In this document: positions 34,430 to 46,336 of the stretch, in pieces
Layout of the letters: each line of letters opens with the position of its first letter
Numbering within the stretch: the stretch's first letter is position 1
NCBI GenBank assembly: GCA_020809705.1
Contig: CP085831.1
Span: forward strand, 3,782,001-3,846,000
Source of the DNA: Calonectria ilicicola
Taxonomy: Eukaryota; Ascomycota; Sordariomycetes; Hypocreales; Nectriaceae
Direction of reading: 5' to 3'
DNA length: 64,000 bases
Made by a program: the position numbers and the translations under genes
Notes under the pieces: model-generated
What the model was told of the DNA's origin: nothing
Seen by the model: only the letters and a program-made list of their open reading frames with translations
The model's database searches: none

Positions 34430-34516
34430 TCCGATGTGGTGTAACGGTTATCATTCCGCGTTTTCATCCAGGAAACGTGATCCGCGGCGACCGGGGTTCG
34501 ACTCCCCGCATCGGAG
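34430..34516 (+). tRNA. tRNA-Glu(TTC) with 15-nt intron
   Basis: Acceptor strands TCCGATG / CATCGGA pair perfectly, discriminator G at 34516. The D arm contains TGGTGTAACGGTTATCA, as in eukaryotic tRNA-Glu. The anticodon stem CCGCG / CGCGG closes loop TTTTCAC once the intron 34467-34481 is removed; anticodon TTC at 34463-34465. T arm CGGGG-TTCGACT-CCCCG. A T7 run at about 34535 gives the Pol III terminator. Confidence 0.96.
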
Positions 34517-35278
34517 TGGAAGATGGCTTCCAGCTTCTTTTTTTGGCGCGCATTAAATACTTTTTTGTCCCCTGTTTTCGTTCTGAGCAGGGTGTGGATG
34601 AAGCTCGCGGATGTGGGTCTCCGCGACAAGAAAAGGGGCGGTCGTGTTGTCGTTGGGTGAGAAAAAAGGAACATGGCCCAGCTTTGATTCCCTTTTTTTG
34701 TCGCCTAAAAATACTGGAAAAGTGACCGAAACAAAATATCATGGCTCAATTATCATTAACGGGCCGTCTGAGACACTTGCAGCAAGTATTTCTTGAGCCA
34801 CCTGAGACCACAAATGTTTGTGCTCCGTTGCGCATCGCGGAGCAAAGAAGCTGACAACTATGACTGCAAGGACCCGACTGGTAGCTCCCCAAATGTATAT
34901 TAATCCATTAATCTAGATATAAACAACTAAAAAAAATTGATCTCTAAACACCCCAAATACTTTTAGCTTTTTCTAATGTCCTTTTTGACCTCACACGTTT
35001 AACCCAAAAATAAATCGCATGATCTAGGGTAATCCATGACACCTAGATTGCGACTTCAATTCTATCAACATCCTCCTTGGGTTCTTATAAATAAATGCGC
35101 AGGGTACGACCAATTTCCTAGGAATGCTACATGGGGTTACACTGTAACATGACATGTTGTTGAGTTTCATGCGCAGCTGCGATTCGTAATTGACCAGGAC
35201 AAATCCTCTTCTAAATTCCCCCGCGGTGGCCCACGCAGGGATAACAGACAGAAATACAAAGCTACAGATACCAAATAA
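34517..35278. other. Intergenic region
   Basis: Between tRNA-Glu and the 3' end of the HET-ankyrin gene. Open frames near 34464-34742 on both strands overlap the tRNA and are shadows. No gene seen. Confidence 0.55.
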
Positions 35279-37867
35279 CTAACTATGGCGGAAATGCTTT
35301 TTTAGATCTATTAGTGGTTGTCGTAGGGCCTTTTTCGACTTATCCCAAGTTTGGTTAGCAGGAGTTGGTGATTCAGGATGCGAAGCATGCATCAGCAAAT
35401 TCATAACCTCTATATGCCTGCTCTCTTTCGCATAAGAAAGAGCTGTTATTCCGACACTAGACTTTGCTTCTGTGTTGGCGCCAAACTGCAGCAGAACCGC
35501 AACGGCTTTCTTGTGCCCTTCGTTGGCAGCCCACATAAGCGGTGTCCAACCCATCGTATCTTGGGCATCGGTGTTGGCACCCATTGCGCAGAGACGGTGT
35601 ACGCTGCTCTCGTGTCCTTTTGCGGCAGCAAAGCTTAATGGTGTTCGCATATTTTGGGTCAATTTTGTGTGGATATCTGCGTCTTTGTCGAGAAGCAGCG
35701 TCACAATCCCTTCGTGGCCTTGGTTGATTGCTGCCACCAACGGTGTCAAACCTGACTTCGTCCTTGCGGCATTGATATCAGCACCATAGTCGAGTAGAAG
35801 CTCTACTGCATGTTGGTACCCCGTAGAAATGGCATAATCAAGCGCCGCCCAACCACTCTCGTCCCTCATATTGACATCTGCACCACGCTCGAGAAGAAGT
35901 TTTGCCATTTCGTCCTTTTTGTTCCGGACGGTGTAGATAAGTGGTGTCCAACGTCCTCCATACAGCGAGTTGGCGTCTGCACCGCGATCTAGCAAAAATG
36001 CAGCAAATTCTTGCCTTGCCATTTGGACGGCGTGATTCAGCACTGTAAGACCTTCGCTATCCTTGGCCTCAATGTCAGCGCCGAGATCAAGGAGAACACT
36101 CGCGACATTGATATGCCTTGACTTAATTGCGCTGCTGAGCAAGGCCTCGCCATCACGGTTTTTTGTATTAATATCTGCGCCGCGGTCAATCAACAGCTTT
36201 GTAACCTCTGTATGTCCTCCTTCAACAGCGAAGGCTAGCAGTGGCTGACGAGAGCTATCTTTCGTGGTGATTTCCGCACCACGATCAAGTAAAAGCCTTA
36301 CTACTTCCGTATGGCCCATGCTGACGGCGTAAGTAAGCGGAGTCCAACCATTGTTGTTTTTTGTATCAGGCTCCATGTCACCTCGGGCTAGGAACACCTT
36401 GACTACATCCACATGCCCGCCTGCTGAAGCATACGAAAGTGGGGTTCGTCCATTGCTGTCCATCAAATCACTTTGGGCATCTCCGCGGGCTAAAATCATA
36501 CGACACACCATTTCGTGGCCTTCCTTTGCAGCATGCGATAGAGGCGTCCGTCCCATTTCATCCTTCGAGTGTATTTTAACATCGCTCTGGGTTAGGAGCA
36601 ACCAAACCATGTCAACATCTCCACTCTCAGCTGCATAAGAAAGAGATGTTTTCCCATTGTTCTCTTTGAGGTTGGATGTGCTTTTGAGTTCTGGAATTGG
36701 TAAAAGACTTGCTTTTAAGCGCTGTTCGTCTGCTGCTCGAGGCATTTGACTTCGGCCTTGTGTACGTGGCTGTTTGACACGTATCTGTCGGGATGGATAT
36801 CGCGACGTCTGAAAATGTATCAAATCAATTAATTTGAAGTCGTGGCAAAAAACTCTTTCAAAAGAGTCCATGGTGAGAGAAATGTCCCGGAGGTAAATAC
36901 CGATCAACTTATCATTTTCACCACTCACTGTGCATTGAAGAACAGCGACACCTACAGCTTGTTGACCTGTGCCTATGAACGGTAATTCAACATGGATGCC
37001 TTTATTATTGATAGTCCAAGGGCTATTCGTAGTTGAGTAGCCCTGTTTGAGAACTACATCGGCGGATTCCTTGAATGCAGAGGGAGAAGTTGCCAAAAGC
37101 CCCCCGTGACTTTGGTCCTTGCACGTCCAAGCGAAAATGCTATGATCATCCGAGATCTTGATAATTTCCTCCTGGAGCCTAATGAACGCTTTCGAGCCTT
37201 CACCGTAGAGAAGTGGCATATTAATGTCAAAAATACCTAATAAGCAATAAGCTTGATCTTCGAGTCTGGATGTGTTCCTTTCTGAGGCCCATGACATTCT
37301 TTGCGCCACGCTGGCTGTTTCAACGTCGTCTTGCCTAGAAAGAATACCTAGAGGGATATGAGTGATGTTTGAGATTTCAGTTTGCAAGCTCAGATCTGAT
37401 CTGCTTCCAATCTCTGCCCAGTCTTGATTAAAGAATACCACTTCTGGTGGGGCAATGAGCTCCTGTAGTGTCCAACCTCTGGTGAACCATTTGCAATTTT
37501 GTGGTAACGCAGGCTGTCTTTTACGAGCGGGTACATCGACGAGGTATGCATAACATATATCAGATTGCTGATACCATCGATACATGGAATTTATTGCCTC
37601 GGAAAGCTCGGCGCTGCTCGTCTTGTCGATGCAGCAGGTGTCAACCCAGACATAATCGTATCCGGCACGACGCGCCACGGCGCAGCAGTTTCTGATTTTG
37701 TCGTATCCCTTCTTCGAGGGTACACAAGGCCCCTGCATATCTCTCAGCGTGACCTCATCCGTCTCCCACGTATGCGATAGAATGGCATACTTGGGCGTCT
37801 CCTCCTCTCTGAATTCGCTGATCAGAAATGCACCCGTAGCTGGTTCTGCAGTGTGGACAAGACGCAT
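35279..37867 (-). CDS. HET-domain ankyrin protein (heterokaryon-incompatibility type)
   Basis: Intronless, 862 residues. The N-terminal HET domain carries its three family blocks in order: YAILSHTW at 27-34, VWVDTCCIDKTSSAELSEAI at 73-92 and WFTRGWTLQELIAP at 127-140. It is followed by the conserved DQAYCLLGIFDINMPLLYGE at 204-223. A middle domain of about 150 residues follows, as in HET-E/HET-D-like proteins, but here there is no NACHT or WD40. From about residue 403 to 838 come 13 ankyrin repeats, well conserved (G-TPL-YA--GH--VV-LLL-RGAD). HET domains trigger cell death on recognition of a non-self partner, and the ankyrin array is the likely recognition surface. The gene starts about 300 bp from the RIP-degraded block yet is uninterrupted, which suggests it is maintained. 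ATG at 37867 chosen because MRLVHT is the usual start of this family. Confidence 0.93.
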   Translation of the reverse strand: MRLVHTAEPATGAFLISEFREEETPKYAILSHTWETDEVTLRDMQGPCVPSKKGYDKIRNCCAVARRAGYDYVWVDTCCIDKTSSAELSEAINSMYRWYQQSDICYAYLVDVPARKRQPALPQNCKWFTRGWTLQELIAPPEVVFFNQDWAEIGSRSDLSLQTEISNITHIPLGILSRQDDVETASVAQRMSWASERNTSRLEDQAYCLLGIFDINMPLLYGEGSKAFIRLQEEIIKISDDHSIFAWTCKDQSHGGLLATSPSAFKESADVVLKQGYSTTNSPWTINNKGIHVELPFIGTGQQAVGVAVLQCTVSGENDKLIGIYLRDISLTMDSFERVFCHDFKLIDLIHFQTSRYPSRQIRVKQPRTQGRSQMPRAADEQRLKASLLPIPELKSTSNLKENNGKTSLSYAAESGDVDMVWLLLTQSDVKIHSKDEMGRTPLSHAAKEGHEMVCRMILARGDAQSDLMDSNGRTPLSYASAGGHVDVVKVFLARGDMEPDTKNNNGWTPLTYAVSMGHTEVVRLLLDRGAEITTKDSSRQPLLAFAVEGGHTEVTKLLIDRGADINTKNRDGEALLSSAIKSRHINVASVLLDLGADIEAKDSEGLTVLNHAVQMARQEFAAFLLDRGADANSLYGGRWTPLIYTVRNKKDEMAKLLLERGADVNMRDESGWAALDYAISTGYQHAVELLLDYGADINAARTKSGLTPLVAAINQGHEGIVTLLLDKDADIHTKLTQNMRTPLSFAAAKGHESSVHRLCAMGANTDAQDTMGWTPLMWAANEGHKKAVAVLLQFGANTEAKSSVGITALSYAKESRHIEVMNLLMHASHPESPTPANQTWDKSKKALRQPLIDLKKHFRHS

Positions 37868-38982
37868 GGTGAGGCACTGCTCGGCAGCCGCCGTGCGTTT
37901 TCGCAGATTAAGCTGGTGATGATATTATCGCATCATAGAGAAAATAACATGGCCTCTTGATTCTTCTTCAGTTGGTCTTGCAATGAGACAAAAATGAGCT
38001 GGAATCAGTGTGGCGGGGGTGGAGAAGCTGGCTGGCTGGTTGGTCAGAGCGTCATGGGGTTTGCTAAATTTAGGAACTTCCTAATTGGCATCCCCATTTG
38101 GCTAACGAGCATCCCCAATTGTGGCTGACTGTGGCTAGACATCTTTTTACCTCCGCGACCGGAGTTTTATACTAAAATAATACATTTCTCAGTAATCTAA
38201 TGTCCCTACATTGTCATGAATGCATTTTCCACTAATGCCAAAATACCCTAATTACTAGTGAAGCTATTCTAATACTGTAAACTATATAAACTATGATATT
38301 AAGGCTTTAATATAATTATGAATTTTCTTATTATTTTTCTATACCTTTAACTAACTAGCTTAAATATTATTTACTAATTAGGCTGCTTTTTTATAATTAA
38401 ATTCATTGTTATCCTAATCCTTCTCACTTAAGGCATCACCCTTAGCCTTGTTTTCCTTATTTGATATATATATATTAGCCTTGTTGCTAAAAGGTGAGAC
38501 TACTAGGGCTACTGTAGCCTTATTATTGTTATTAATAGCTTTATATTGAGCTAGGGTTTGCTAATATGCTTATAGTATTGTTGTACTAGGCTTATATGAA
38601 TCCCCTACTTTAAGCCATTAAAGCCTTAATGTTGTTAATAATATTCTAGTTATATTAATAGTTATAGGTATAGTAGAAGGTAGTGGCTCTAATATTAGCA
38701 ATATATTATTATAAATTATAATTACTTGACCCTCCTTGAAAGCTATTGCTTTTTTAAATAAAATTAAGTCTCATTATAAGTTATTAATGCTGGCGCTCTT
38801 TTTGAGATTTAGGCTCCCCTTTGGCTGTTTTTTTCTCTGCAAAACTAGAGGATTAAATAGTCCTTTTGGAGTATTTATATCTGGCTTAATTAGGCTTTTA
38901 ATCTAGTATTAAAAGGGATCAATTTTATAAGGTTTAATAGGCTTATTGGCTTTTAGCTTTCTTTAAATTATATAATGGTATA
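37868..38982. other. HET gene promoter, compartment boundary and unidentified RIP-degraded DNA
   Basis: 37868-38165 has normal composition and holds the HET-ANK promoter. From about 38165 the sequence becomes strongly AT-rich, with TA-dense text and stops in all frames. 38170-38982 does not align by eye with the LTR elements that follow and is probably a remnant of another, unrecognised repeat. Confidence 0.6.
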
Positions 38983-39377
38983 TATTATGACCCATGACAC
39001 GCCTGGGCGGTCAAACAAGGCAGAAATGATGCTCACCTACCCTATAGCCCCATACCAACCAATAAGGAAGCGCTCATAAGCGATCACTCGCAGTATTAGT
39101 AATCACCCTATAATTATTATCTTGATCACCAATCCATTAGATAGAACTAATATAGTGAGTACCTACTAGATAATAGTATATAGATGGGTTAGAATCTGCC
39201 CTTATAGCTAATATTACCTAGCTTTTAATATAACTTAATTACCTTAATTACAATTGATTATTACTTAATATAATACTTCTATTACTTTATTTATTATAAT
39301 ATACCTAATTATTCTATTAATAATAAATCTTTTATTTTAATTAATTTATTAAGTTAGGAATTAATTAGACCATTATA
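38983..39377 (+). repeat. 5' LTR of element 1
   Basis: 395 bp. It begins TATTATGACCCATGAC (TG of the terminus mutated to TA). The first ~100 bases are nearly free of RIP, the remainder heavily changed. Confidence 0.88.
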
Positions 39378-40269
39378 TATTAAAAGCTTTTATTTAATTA
39401 ATTACCTATATTAATAATTAAGCAATAATAATATCCAGAAAGAACTTTATTACCACTACTCCTTCTAATAATGCTAAGTTAACTACAGAACTATAATAAA
39501 TTAAGAAAAAACTTATAAATATATAAGCCTAGCTTAAAGTAAAAGAAGCTAAAACTACTATAATTAAAAGAAGCAAGGGTAAAGATATTAGCGAAATTCT
39601 AAGATCTCCGGTCCTGGAACCTTTCCTAAGAAAAGCCACCAATATAGTCCTCTTTTTTATCCAAATAAAAGGATACTTTTGCTTCTTCCTAACCTAACTT
39701 GTAATTTCTAAAGCTTAAGTATTATATATTAAAATCCTTTTTAAGGAGATATAGAAGTATGGTTTGAATTTATTATAAGAGATTATTTGGAAAATAAGGA
39801 TAATATTAATTAAATTAAAGAAATTTAAAAAATCTTTAAAGATTAGGAAAATTTTAAGATTATTATTAAAGATAATTTTGGTATAGTTAATATAGAATAA
39901 TAAGCTATAAATTAATTATATAAGCTTAAATAAATAAAATCCTATAATTAATATTTAGCCAAGTTTAAAAGAATTATAATACAAATAGCCTAAAATAATA
40001 ATATACTAATAGAACTTTATTATAAAGGCCTAAAAAGTAAAATTAAGAATAAAATCTATAAGAAAGATTGGCTAGAAAAACTCTTAAAGTATATTAAAAA
40101 TGCTATTAAGATTAATAAAAGATAATTTAACTAATATAAAGAATATACCCAAGATAATAAAACCTTATATATCCTAAATAAAGAAAAAACCTAGAATAAA
40201 TAGTAAAGTACTACATATAGAACTTACTTAGGATCTATAGAACTTAGCGCTACTTAAGGATATAATAAA

Positions 40270-40335
40270 ACTAAGATTATATATTTTAATTATGGAAAGA
40301 AAGGATATAAGTCTTTTGAATGCTGCTTCTTAAAG
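40270..40335 (+). pseudogene. Gag zinc-knuckle remnant, element 1
   Basis: Reads YFNYGKKGYKSFEC, a CCHC knuckle with the first two Cys and the His turned to Tyr (TGC/TGT to TAT, CAT to TAT), as RIP predicts; only the last Cys survives. Confidence 0.7.
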
Positions 40336-41349
40336 ATAGGGAACCAATTTAAATCTGTCCAGGAAGGAAAATAACTTAATACTATTAAAACCTTCCCTAT
40401 AAGAAACAAGTGGACCCTAATACTAGAAGGAAGAAATAATATTATTAGAAAAACCACCCTTACTATTATTACTAAATATAAACTAACTACTATTATTAAA
40501 TAATAAAAAGAAAATTATAAATTCTATAAAATTAAACTTACTTTATAATAAGAAACTAATGAAGCTATTTATAAGGTATGGTTAATTTAAGAAGAAGGAG
40601 TAATCTATTTACTATATGAATAATTTAAATAGGTTAAAGAAATAGGAATCCTAATATCTATACTAAATATTTATATTAATAATACCTTAGTATAATAGAA
40701 TACCTGCACTTATAATAAGAATGGAAAAAGGAAATGGATAACTAGTGTAAAAAGAATAGCCTAATAAGTTAGGGAACCTTTATAGAATAGAGACAAGATC
40801 TTCCTACTAGCCTAAAGTAAATAGTAATTAGGAAACCTTAACCCCTAATCTATTTAATATAAGGATAATAACCCTAAATTGAATATAGCATATAAAGAAT
40901 ATAAGGATATTTTATAGGTAAGCTATTATAATTATAACTACTTTATATATATAGAATAAAAGTAATATATATTATACTTTCTTATTAAGGTAGAAGATAT
41001 AGTGATTTACTATGCTTATAGGAGATACTTTAATTGGCATAAAGTAATAGAAAGAAACCCCTACTACTAGTTTATTATATTAGAACTAGGTAAGCCTAAG
41101 TTCTCTAACTATAATAACACACTATAGAATAAATGCTAAGACCTTAAATATAATATGCATATAATAAATAAAGTAATAGCCTAGTATTAAATATAAACAA
41201 AAAATGATAAGTGCCCCTGTAAAGGAGTAATAGGAGTAATAATCTATAGAGTTACTAAAAGAACTCTTTAAGAAAGCTTTATACTTAACTATTAAAAAGT
41301 AACCCTAATAATAATTAGAAATAAAGGTAAGGATTAAAGGGAAGTAATA

Positions 41350-41430
41350 TAATACTATAGTGGATAGTAGAGCTGAATAAGATTATATTAATCCTTAGAT
41401 AGTTAATAAACTTCAGCTACTATAGATAAT
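41350..41430 (+). pseudogene. Retropepsin remnant, element 1
   Basis: The active-site strand reads VDSRAE, where a retropepsin has D-S/T-G-A; the glycine has become Arg by G-to-A. An in-frame stop follows. Confidence 0.55.
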
Positions 41431-41999
41431 AAAAGTTAACCTATATAAAGTTATTAATATAAAAAGAATACCTTTTAGATATAATAATAATATTATAAAT
41501 AAGAAGATTAATTATTTAAAAGTCTTTATTAAAGAAAAAACTAAAAAATAACCTTTAATATTATTAATATTAGATAATACAACCTAGTTTTAGGTACCTA
41601 TAGTTATATAAATATAACCCTAATATCTGCTAATGTACTAGCTAGGTGCAAATACCTAAGGAGTATAATACAGCCGGCGATATTTCCATAAACCAAGCTA
41701 AAAGATCTTAAACTTCTAGCCTTAATCAAATAAAAGATATAAGTAAAAAAGAATCTTTATTACTTAAAGAAATAAAATATAAATATAAGAATAATTAAAA
41801 AAGATAATAATAATAGATTATTATATACTTTAGAATATAGTTCTAATAAATTAATAAAAGCCTTAAGGAAATAAAGGCTAAAGTAGAAATAAATAAACTA
41901 TATAATATACCCTTATAGTACTAAATCTACAAAAAACTCTTTATAAAAGAATTAAATATTAAACTATTTAAGTTTAATTAGTAAGATTATGAAATTGTC

Positions 42000-42620
42000 C
42001 TTAAAGATAGATCTAATACCTGATTTTACTCTATTTATAATCTTAACTAAATTAAGCTTAATATTTTAAAGGAATATATTTAAGATATACTTAAAAAGGG
42101 ATATATTTATATTTTAAACTCTAAAGCTAGTTATCTTATTATATTTATGCCTAAGAAAAATAGAAAGCTATGCCTTATTGTGGACTACTAATAACTTAAT
42201 AATATTACTATTAAAGATTACACTCTACTACTATTAATTAATAAAATAAAGGATTGCCTTTATAGAGCTAATATCTTTACTATACTAGATCTTAAAAAAA
42301 TATATAATCTTATTTATATTAAAAAGGGATATAAATAGAAAATTACTTTCTAAATAAAGTTTAAATTATTTAAATATCTAATTATACTTTTTAGATTTAT
42401 AAATACACTGGTATCATTCTAGCGAATAATAACTAATATATTATAAAAATACTTAGATATCTTTATTATTTATTATCTAGATAATATCCTTATCTTCTTC
42501 AAAAATAAAGAAAAACATAAAGAATATATTTATAAGATCTTAAAAGCCCTCTAAAATACCAAACTTCTAGTTAAATTAGAAAAAAGTAAGTTCTATATCT
42601 AAAAAATAGAATTTCTAGGA
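42000..42620 (+). pseudogene. Reverse transcriptase remnant, element 1
   Basis: A single frame with many stops gives LKKGYIYILNSKAS, KLCLIVDY, then two stops, LNNITIKDYTLLLLI and ANIFTILDLKKIYNLIYI. These are the gypsy RT blocks. The catalytic Y-x-D-D box near 42470-42490 reads YLDN, with the second Asp lost by GAT to AAT. Confidence 0.88.
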
Positions 42621-42894
42621 TATATTATTAATCCTAATGAAATTCATATAGACCTAAAGAAAGTTACTATAATAAAAAATTAGAAAGAATCTACTAATAT
42701 AAAAAAAGTATAAGCCTTCCTTAGATTTACTAATTATTATTAAAGATTTATTAAGGGATTTAGTAAAATCGCCTTAAGTATAATAGAATTAACTAAAAAA
42801 GGAATTACTTTTTAATAAGGAAATAAAGTATAATAATTATTTAAAACTATAAAAAATACTATTTTAAAAGAATCTATTCTTGTAATATTTAACC

Positions 42895-43200
42895 CTAATA
42901 AGCCTATAGAGCTAGAAACTAATGTATTGGACTTCACCTTAGAGGCCTAGATCGGACAACAGGATAAATAAGGAAATCTATACCCTATAGTATTCTATTT
43001 ATATAAACTATATAGCCTTAAGCTAAATTACTTTATCTATAATAAAGAATTCCTTACTATTATTAATACTTTTAAAAAATTCTAATAATATCTTTTAAAA
43101 AGTAATTATAAGATTATAATATATATTAACTATAAAAATATTACTTACTTTATAATTACTTAAAAACTTAATAAAAGATAATTACAATATATAGAATACC
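42895..43200 (+). pseudogene. RNase H remnant, element 1
   Basis: Reads ELETNVLDFTLEA then a stop, followed by PIVFYLYKLYSLKLNYFIYN and KEFLTIINTFKKF. This is the gypsy RNase H start, with ETD changed to ETN. Confidence 0.85.
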
Positions 43201-43559
43201 TATCCAAATTTAATTACTAAATTATCCATATTAAAGAAACTAAGAACAATTATACTAATATAATCAGCTACTAATCTAATTATAATATAGAAAAATTAAA
43301 AATATAAGAAAAACTATTAATCTATAATACTAATAGAGGCCTAGAACAAGCTCCAATCAGTAAAATAATAATAAAAATAAAGAAAATAATCGCCACTATA
43401 AGAATAGAAGGATTACTATATATAACTAGAACTATTATTATAGAAATACTAATATAATAAGTAGAATAGGGCAATCCACTACTAAGAAAAATTAAAGAAT
43501 ATAATCTAGTACTTTTAGAAGAAAAGAAAATAGACTATTTATAAGTATCTAAGGAATAT

Positions 43560-44400
43560 TAAATAAAGTTAATAAAAGATATCCACAAATACCCCTTATA
43601 TAGCTATAAAGATATTAATAAAATCTTTAAATAAATTAAATAGATATTTTCTTTTAGTAAGATGAAAAAGAAAGTTGAATAAGTATATAAAGAATATAGC
43701 CTATACTGATACTCCAAAAAACCAAGATATAAATTATATGGATTATTATAACCATCCTCTATTATATAATAATTATAAAACTTAATTATAATAAACTTTA
43801 TTACTAACCTTCTCTTATTAGCAGACCCTACTATAAGAGTATACTATAATAATATTTTTATTATTATTAATTACTTTATAAAAATAGTATATTACCTTCC
43901 TTATAATAAAGTAATAAAAGAAGAATAATTTGTTTACCTTTTCTTTTAATATATAATTACTATATATAAACTACTAACTAAAATTATTTTAAATAGAGAT
44001 TAATTATTTATATTTAAGTTTTAGTAAAGCCTGATGTTCTTAATGGGGTTAAACTATAAGCTAAGTATAGCCTTCCACCTTCAAATAGATAGACAAACTA
44101 AATACCAAAACCAGGAAATTAAATAATATCTATAATACTATATTAACTATAAGCAAATCAATTGAGTAGAGAAGTTACCTATTATATAGTTAGTATATAA
44201 TATGTTCTATAATTATAATATTAAAATAATACTAGTAAAAGCTAATTTTGGCTTTATATTAAATGCTTATTAAGCCCCTTAGAAGATATAATTTAAGTAA
44301 AAGCTATAATTAAGTTAAATAATTTAAGAAAATTATATAAAGAAATAAAGATAGAACTTAAGTTTATTTATAATATAATAAAAAGACACTATAATCTAAA
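43560..44400 (+). pseudogene. Integrase remnant, element 1
   Basis: A degraded HHCC domain (IHKYPLYSYKDINKIFK; IFSFSKMKKKVE; KPRYKLYGLL) is followed by a core remnant (IINFITNLLLL; IFIIINYFIKIVYYLP) in which catalytic Asp residues read Asn. The conserved end block is LSIAFHLQIDRQTKYQNQ near 44060-44110. Confidence 0.85.
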
Positions 44401-45490
44401 AAAGCTAAAAAGATTATCCTTCTTGGAGGGAGATATAGTCTACTTAGCAATAAAAAATCTTATAATAAAAAGATAAAATAAAAAAATTAATTTTATATAG
44501 ATTAGATTATACCTAATTAAAAGAAAAATATTAAAAAATAATTATAAGCTTAATCTCTTAAATAATATCAAGGTCTACTTTATCTTTTATATCTTATTAT
44601 TAGAACTAGGTAATAGTATCTAAATAAATATAAGATCTAAATATAAATTATAAATAGAAAACTTAAAAAATTAATAAGAAGTTAAGAAGATATTATAAAA
44701 AAAAAGAAAGATAGAAAATTTAAAATTAAATAAAAAGGCTATAAAGAAATAACTTAAGAATCAGCAAAATATCTTATATACTACTTAAAGATACTAAAAG
44801 TATTTCTAAAAATATAGCATTAAGTAAACTATTAAGATTAATAATATTCTAATTAATAATATCCATAGCCCCTAAAGATTACACCTAAATAATAACCTCT
44901 AATTCTACCTAATCTATATTTTTTAATTTATTTAAAAAGAAAGATCTTAATATATTATTTTTATACCTTTTATTTTAAACTAATATTTCTAATAATAAAG
45001 GTAAGATAAATAATTTAAGAATTCTTAAACTTTAGCCTAAGCTACGAGCATCTCTACTTGGATATAAAGGAACTCCTCCTTAGCTATCTCCTCCTCTACA
45101 TCTAAATAATTAGACTCTTGATTTATCTAGGTTATTATAGATGTTAGTACTTACTTATACTTATTATTTATAAAAATTATATATATGTAATTAAAAATGC
45201 CTCTAAAGTATTATATATTCTATTATAATAGATATATTTATTATAATAGTTATTAAAATCTAATAATATCTTATATTATAAATCCTTAGAAGAATAAAAA
45301 GAATATAATATAACTTTAAAATCTATTAAATTGATAAGCTAGGCTTAAGTGTTAGTATGAAGATGTGGCTTGGAAGTATCTGGATCTTAAGGTATAATTA
45401 GAAAATATTTTAAAGGTTAAGAATGAGGAACTTATATATAAGGTTAACCTAATAGGCCTTAAGGATAAGATTAATAGAGGGGGGATATTA

Positions 45491-45885
45491 TATTATAATC
45501 TATGATATACCTGGGCAATTAAATAAGGCAGAAATAATACTTATTTACCCTATAACCTTATACTAATTAATAAGGAAGTACTTATAAGTAATTACTTATA
45601 ATATTAGTAATTACCTTATAATTACTATCTTAATTACCAACTTATTAAATAGAATCAATATAATAAATATTTACTAAATAATAGTATATAGATAGATTAG
45701 AATCTACCCTTATAGCTAATATCATCTAGCTTTTAATATAATTTGATTATCTTAATTACAATTAACTATTACCTAATATAATACTTTTATTACTCTATTT
45801 ACTATAACATACCTAACCATCCTACTAACAATAAACCCTTCATTCTGATTGGTTTATTAAGTTGGGAATTGACCAGACCGTTATA
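45491..45885 (+). repeat. 3' LTR of element 1
   Basis: 395 bp. It begins TATTATAATCTATGAT and its left part is heavily mutated. The last ~90 bases (CCTTCATTCTGATTGG onward) are almost free of RIP, the mirror image of the 5' LTR. Confidence 0.88.
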
Positions 45886-45936
45886 AGGACCGCAATAGAC
45901 CTCTGTTCTTATTACTAAAACTTTAACTTAATAAAC
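45886..45936. other. 51-bp spacer between elements 1 and 2
   Basis: Short unique-looking sequence of near-normal composition between two full elements. It probably represents the original target DNA; too short to identify. Confidence 0.6.
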
Positions 45937-45941
45937 TATAG

Positions 45942-46336
45942 TGTTATGACCCATGACACGCCTGGGCGGTCAAACAAGGCAGAAACGATGCTCACCTACC
46001 CTATAACCCCACACCAACCAATAAGGAAGCGCTTATAAGCGATTACTTATAGCGTTAGTAATTACCCTATGATCATTATCTTAATCACTAATATATTAAA
46101 TAAAACTAATATAGTGAGTACTTATTAGGTAATAGTATATAGATAGGTTAGAATCTGCCCTTATAGTTAATACTAACTAGCTTTTAATATAACTTGGTTA
46201 TTTTAATTATAATTAATTATTATCTAATATAATACTTCTATTGCTCTATTTACTATAATATACCTAACTATCCTACTAATAATAAACCTTTTATTTTAAT
46301 TAATTTATTAAATTAGGAATTAATTAGACCATTATA
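45942..46336 (+). repeat. 5' LTR of element 2
   Basis: 395 bp, starting with intact TGTTATGACCCATGAC. The first ~95 bases are nearly identical to the 5' LTRs of elements 1 and 3. Confidence 0.92.

Larger units (their letters stand above)
38983..45885 (+). mobile_element. Ty3/gypsy LTR retrotransposon, element 1 (RIP-inactivated)
   Basis: 6,903 bp from LTR to LTR: 5' LTR 38983-39377, 3' LTR 45491-45885, both 395 bp. A purine tract (AGAGGGGGGATATTA) ends at the 3' LTR. Coding remnants in order are a Gag zinc knuckle near 40280, a retropepsin remnant near 41360-41420, reverse transcriptase about 42000-42600, RNase H about 42900-43200 and integrase about 43570-44400, which is the gypsy gene order with integrase last. 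Many stops. The flanks (GTATA left, AGGAC right) do not form a target duplication. Confidence 0.9.
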
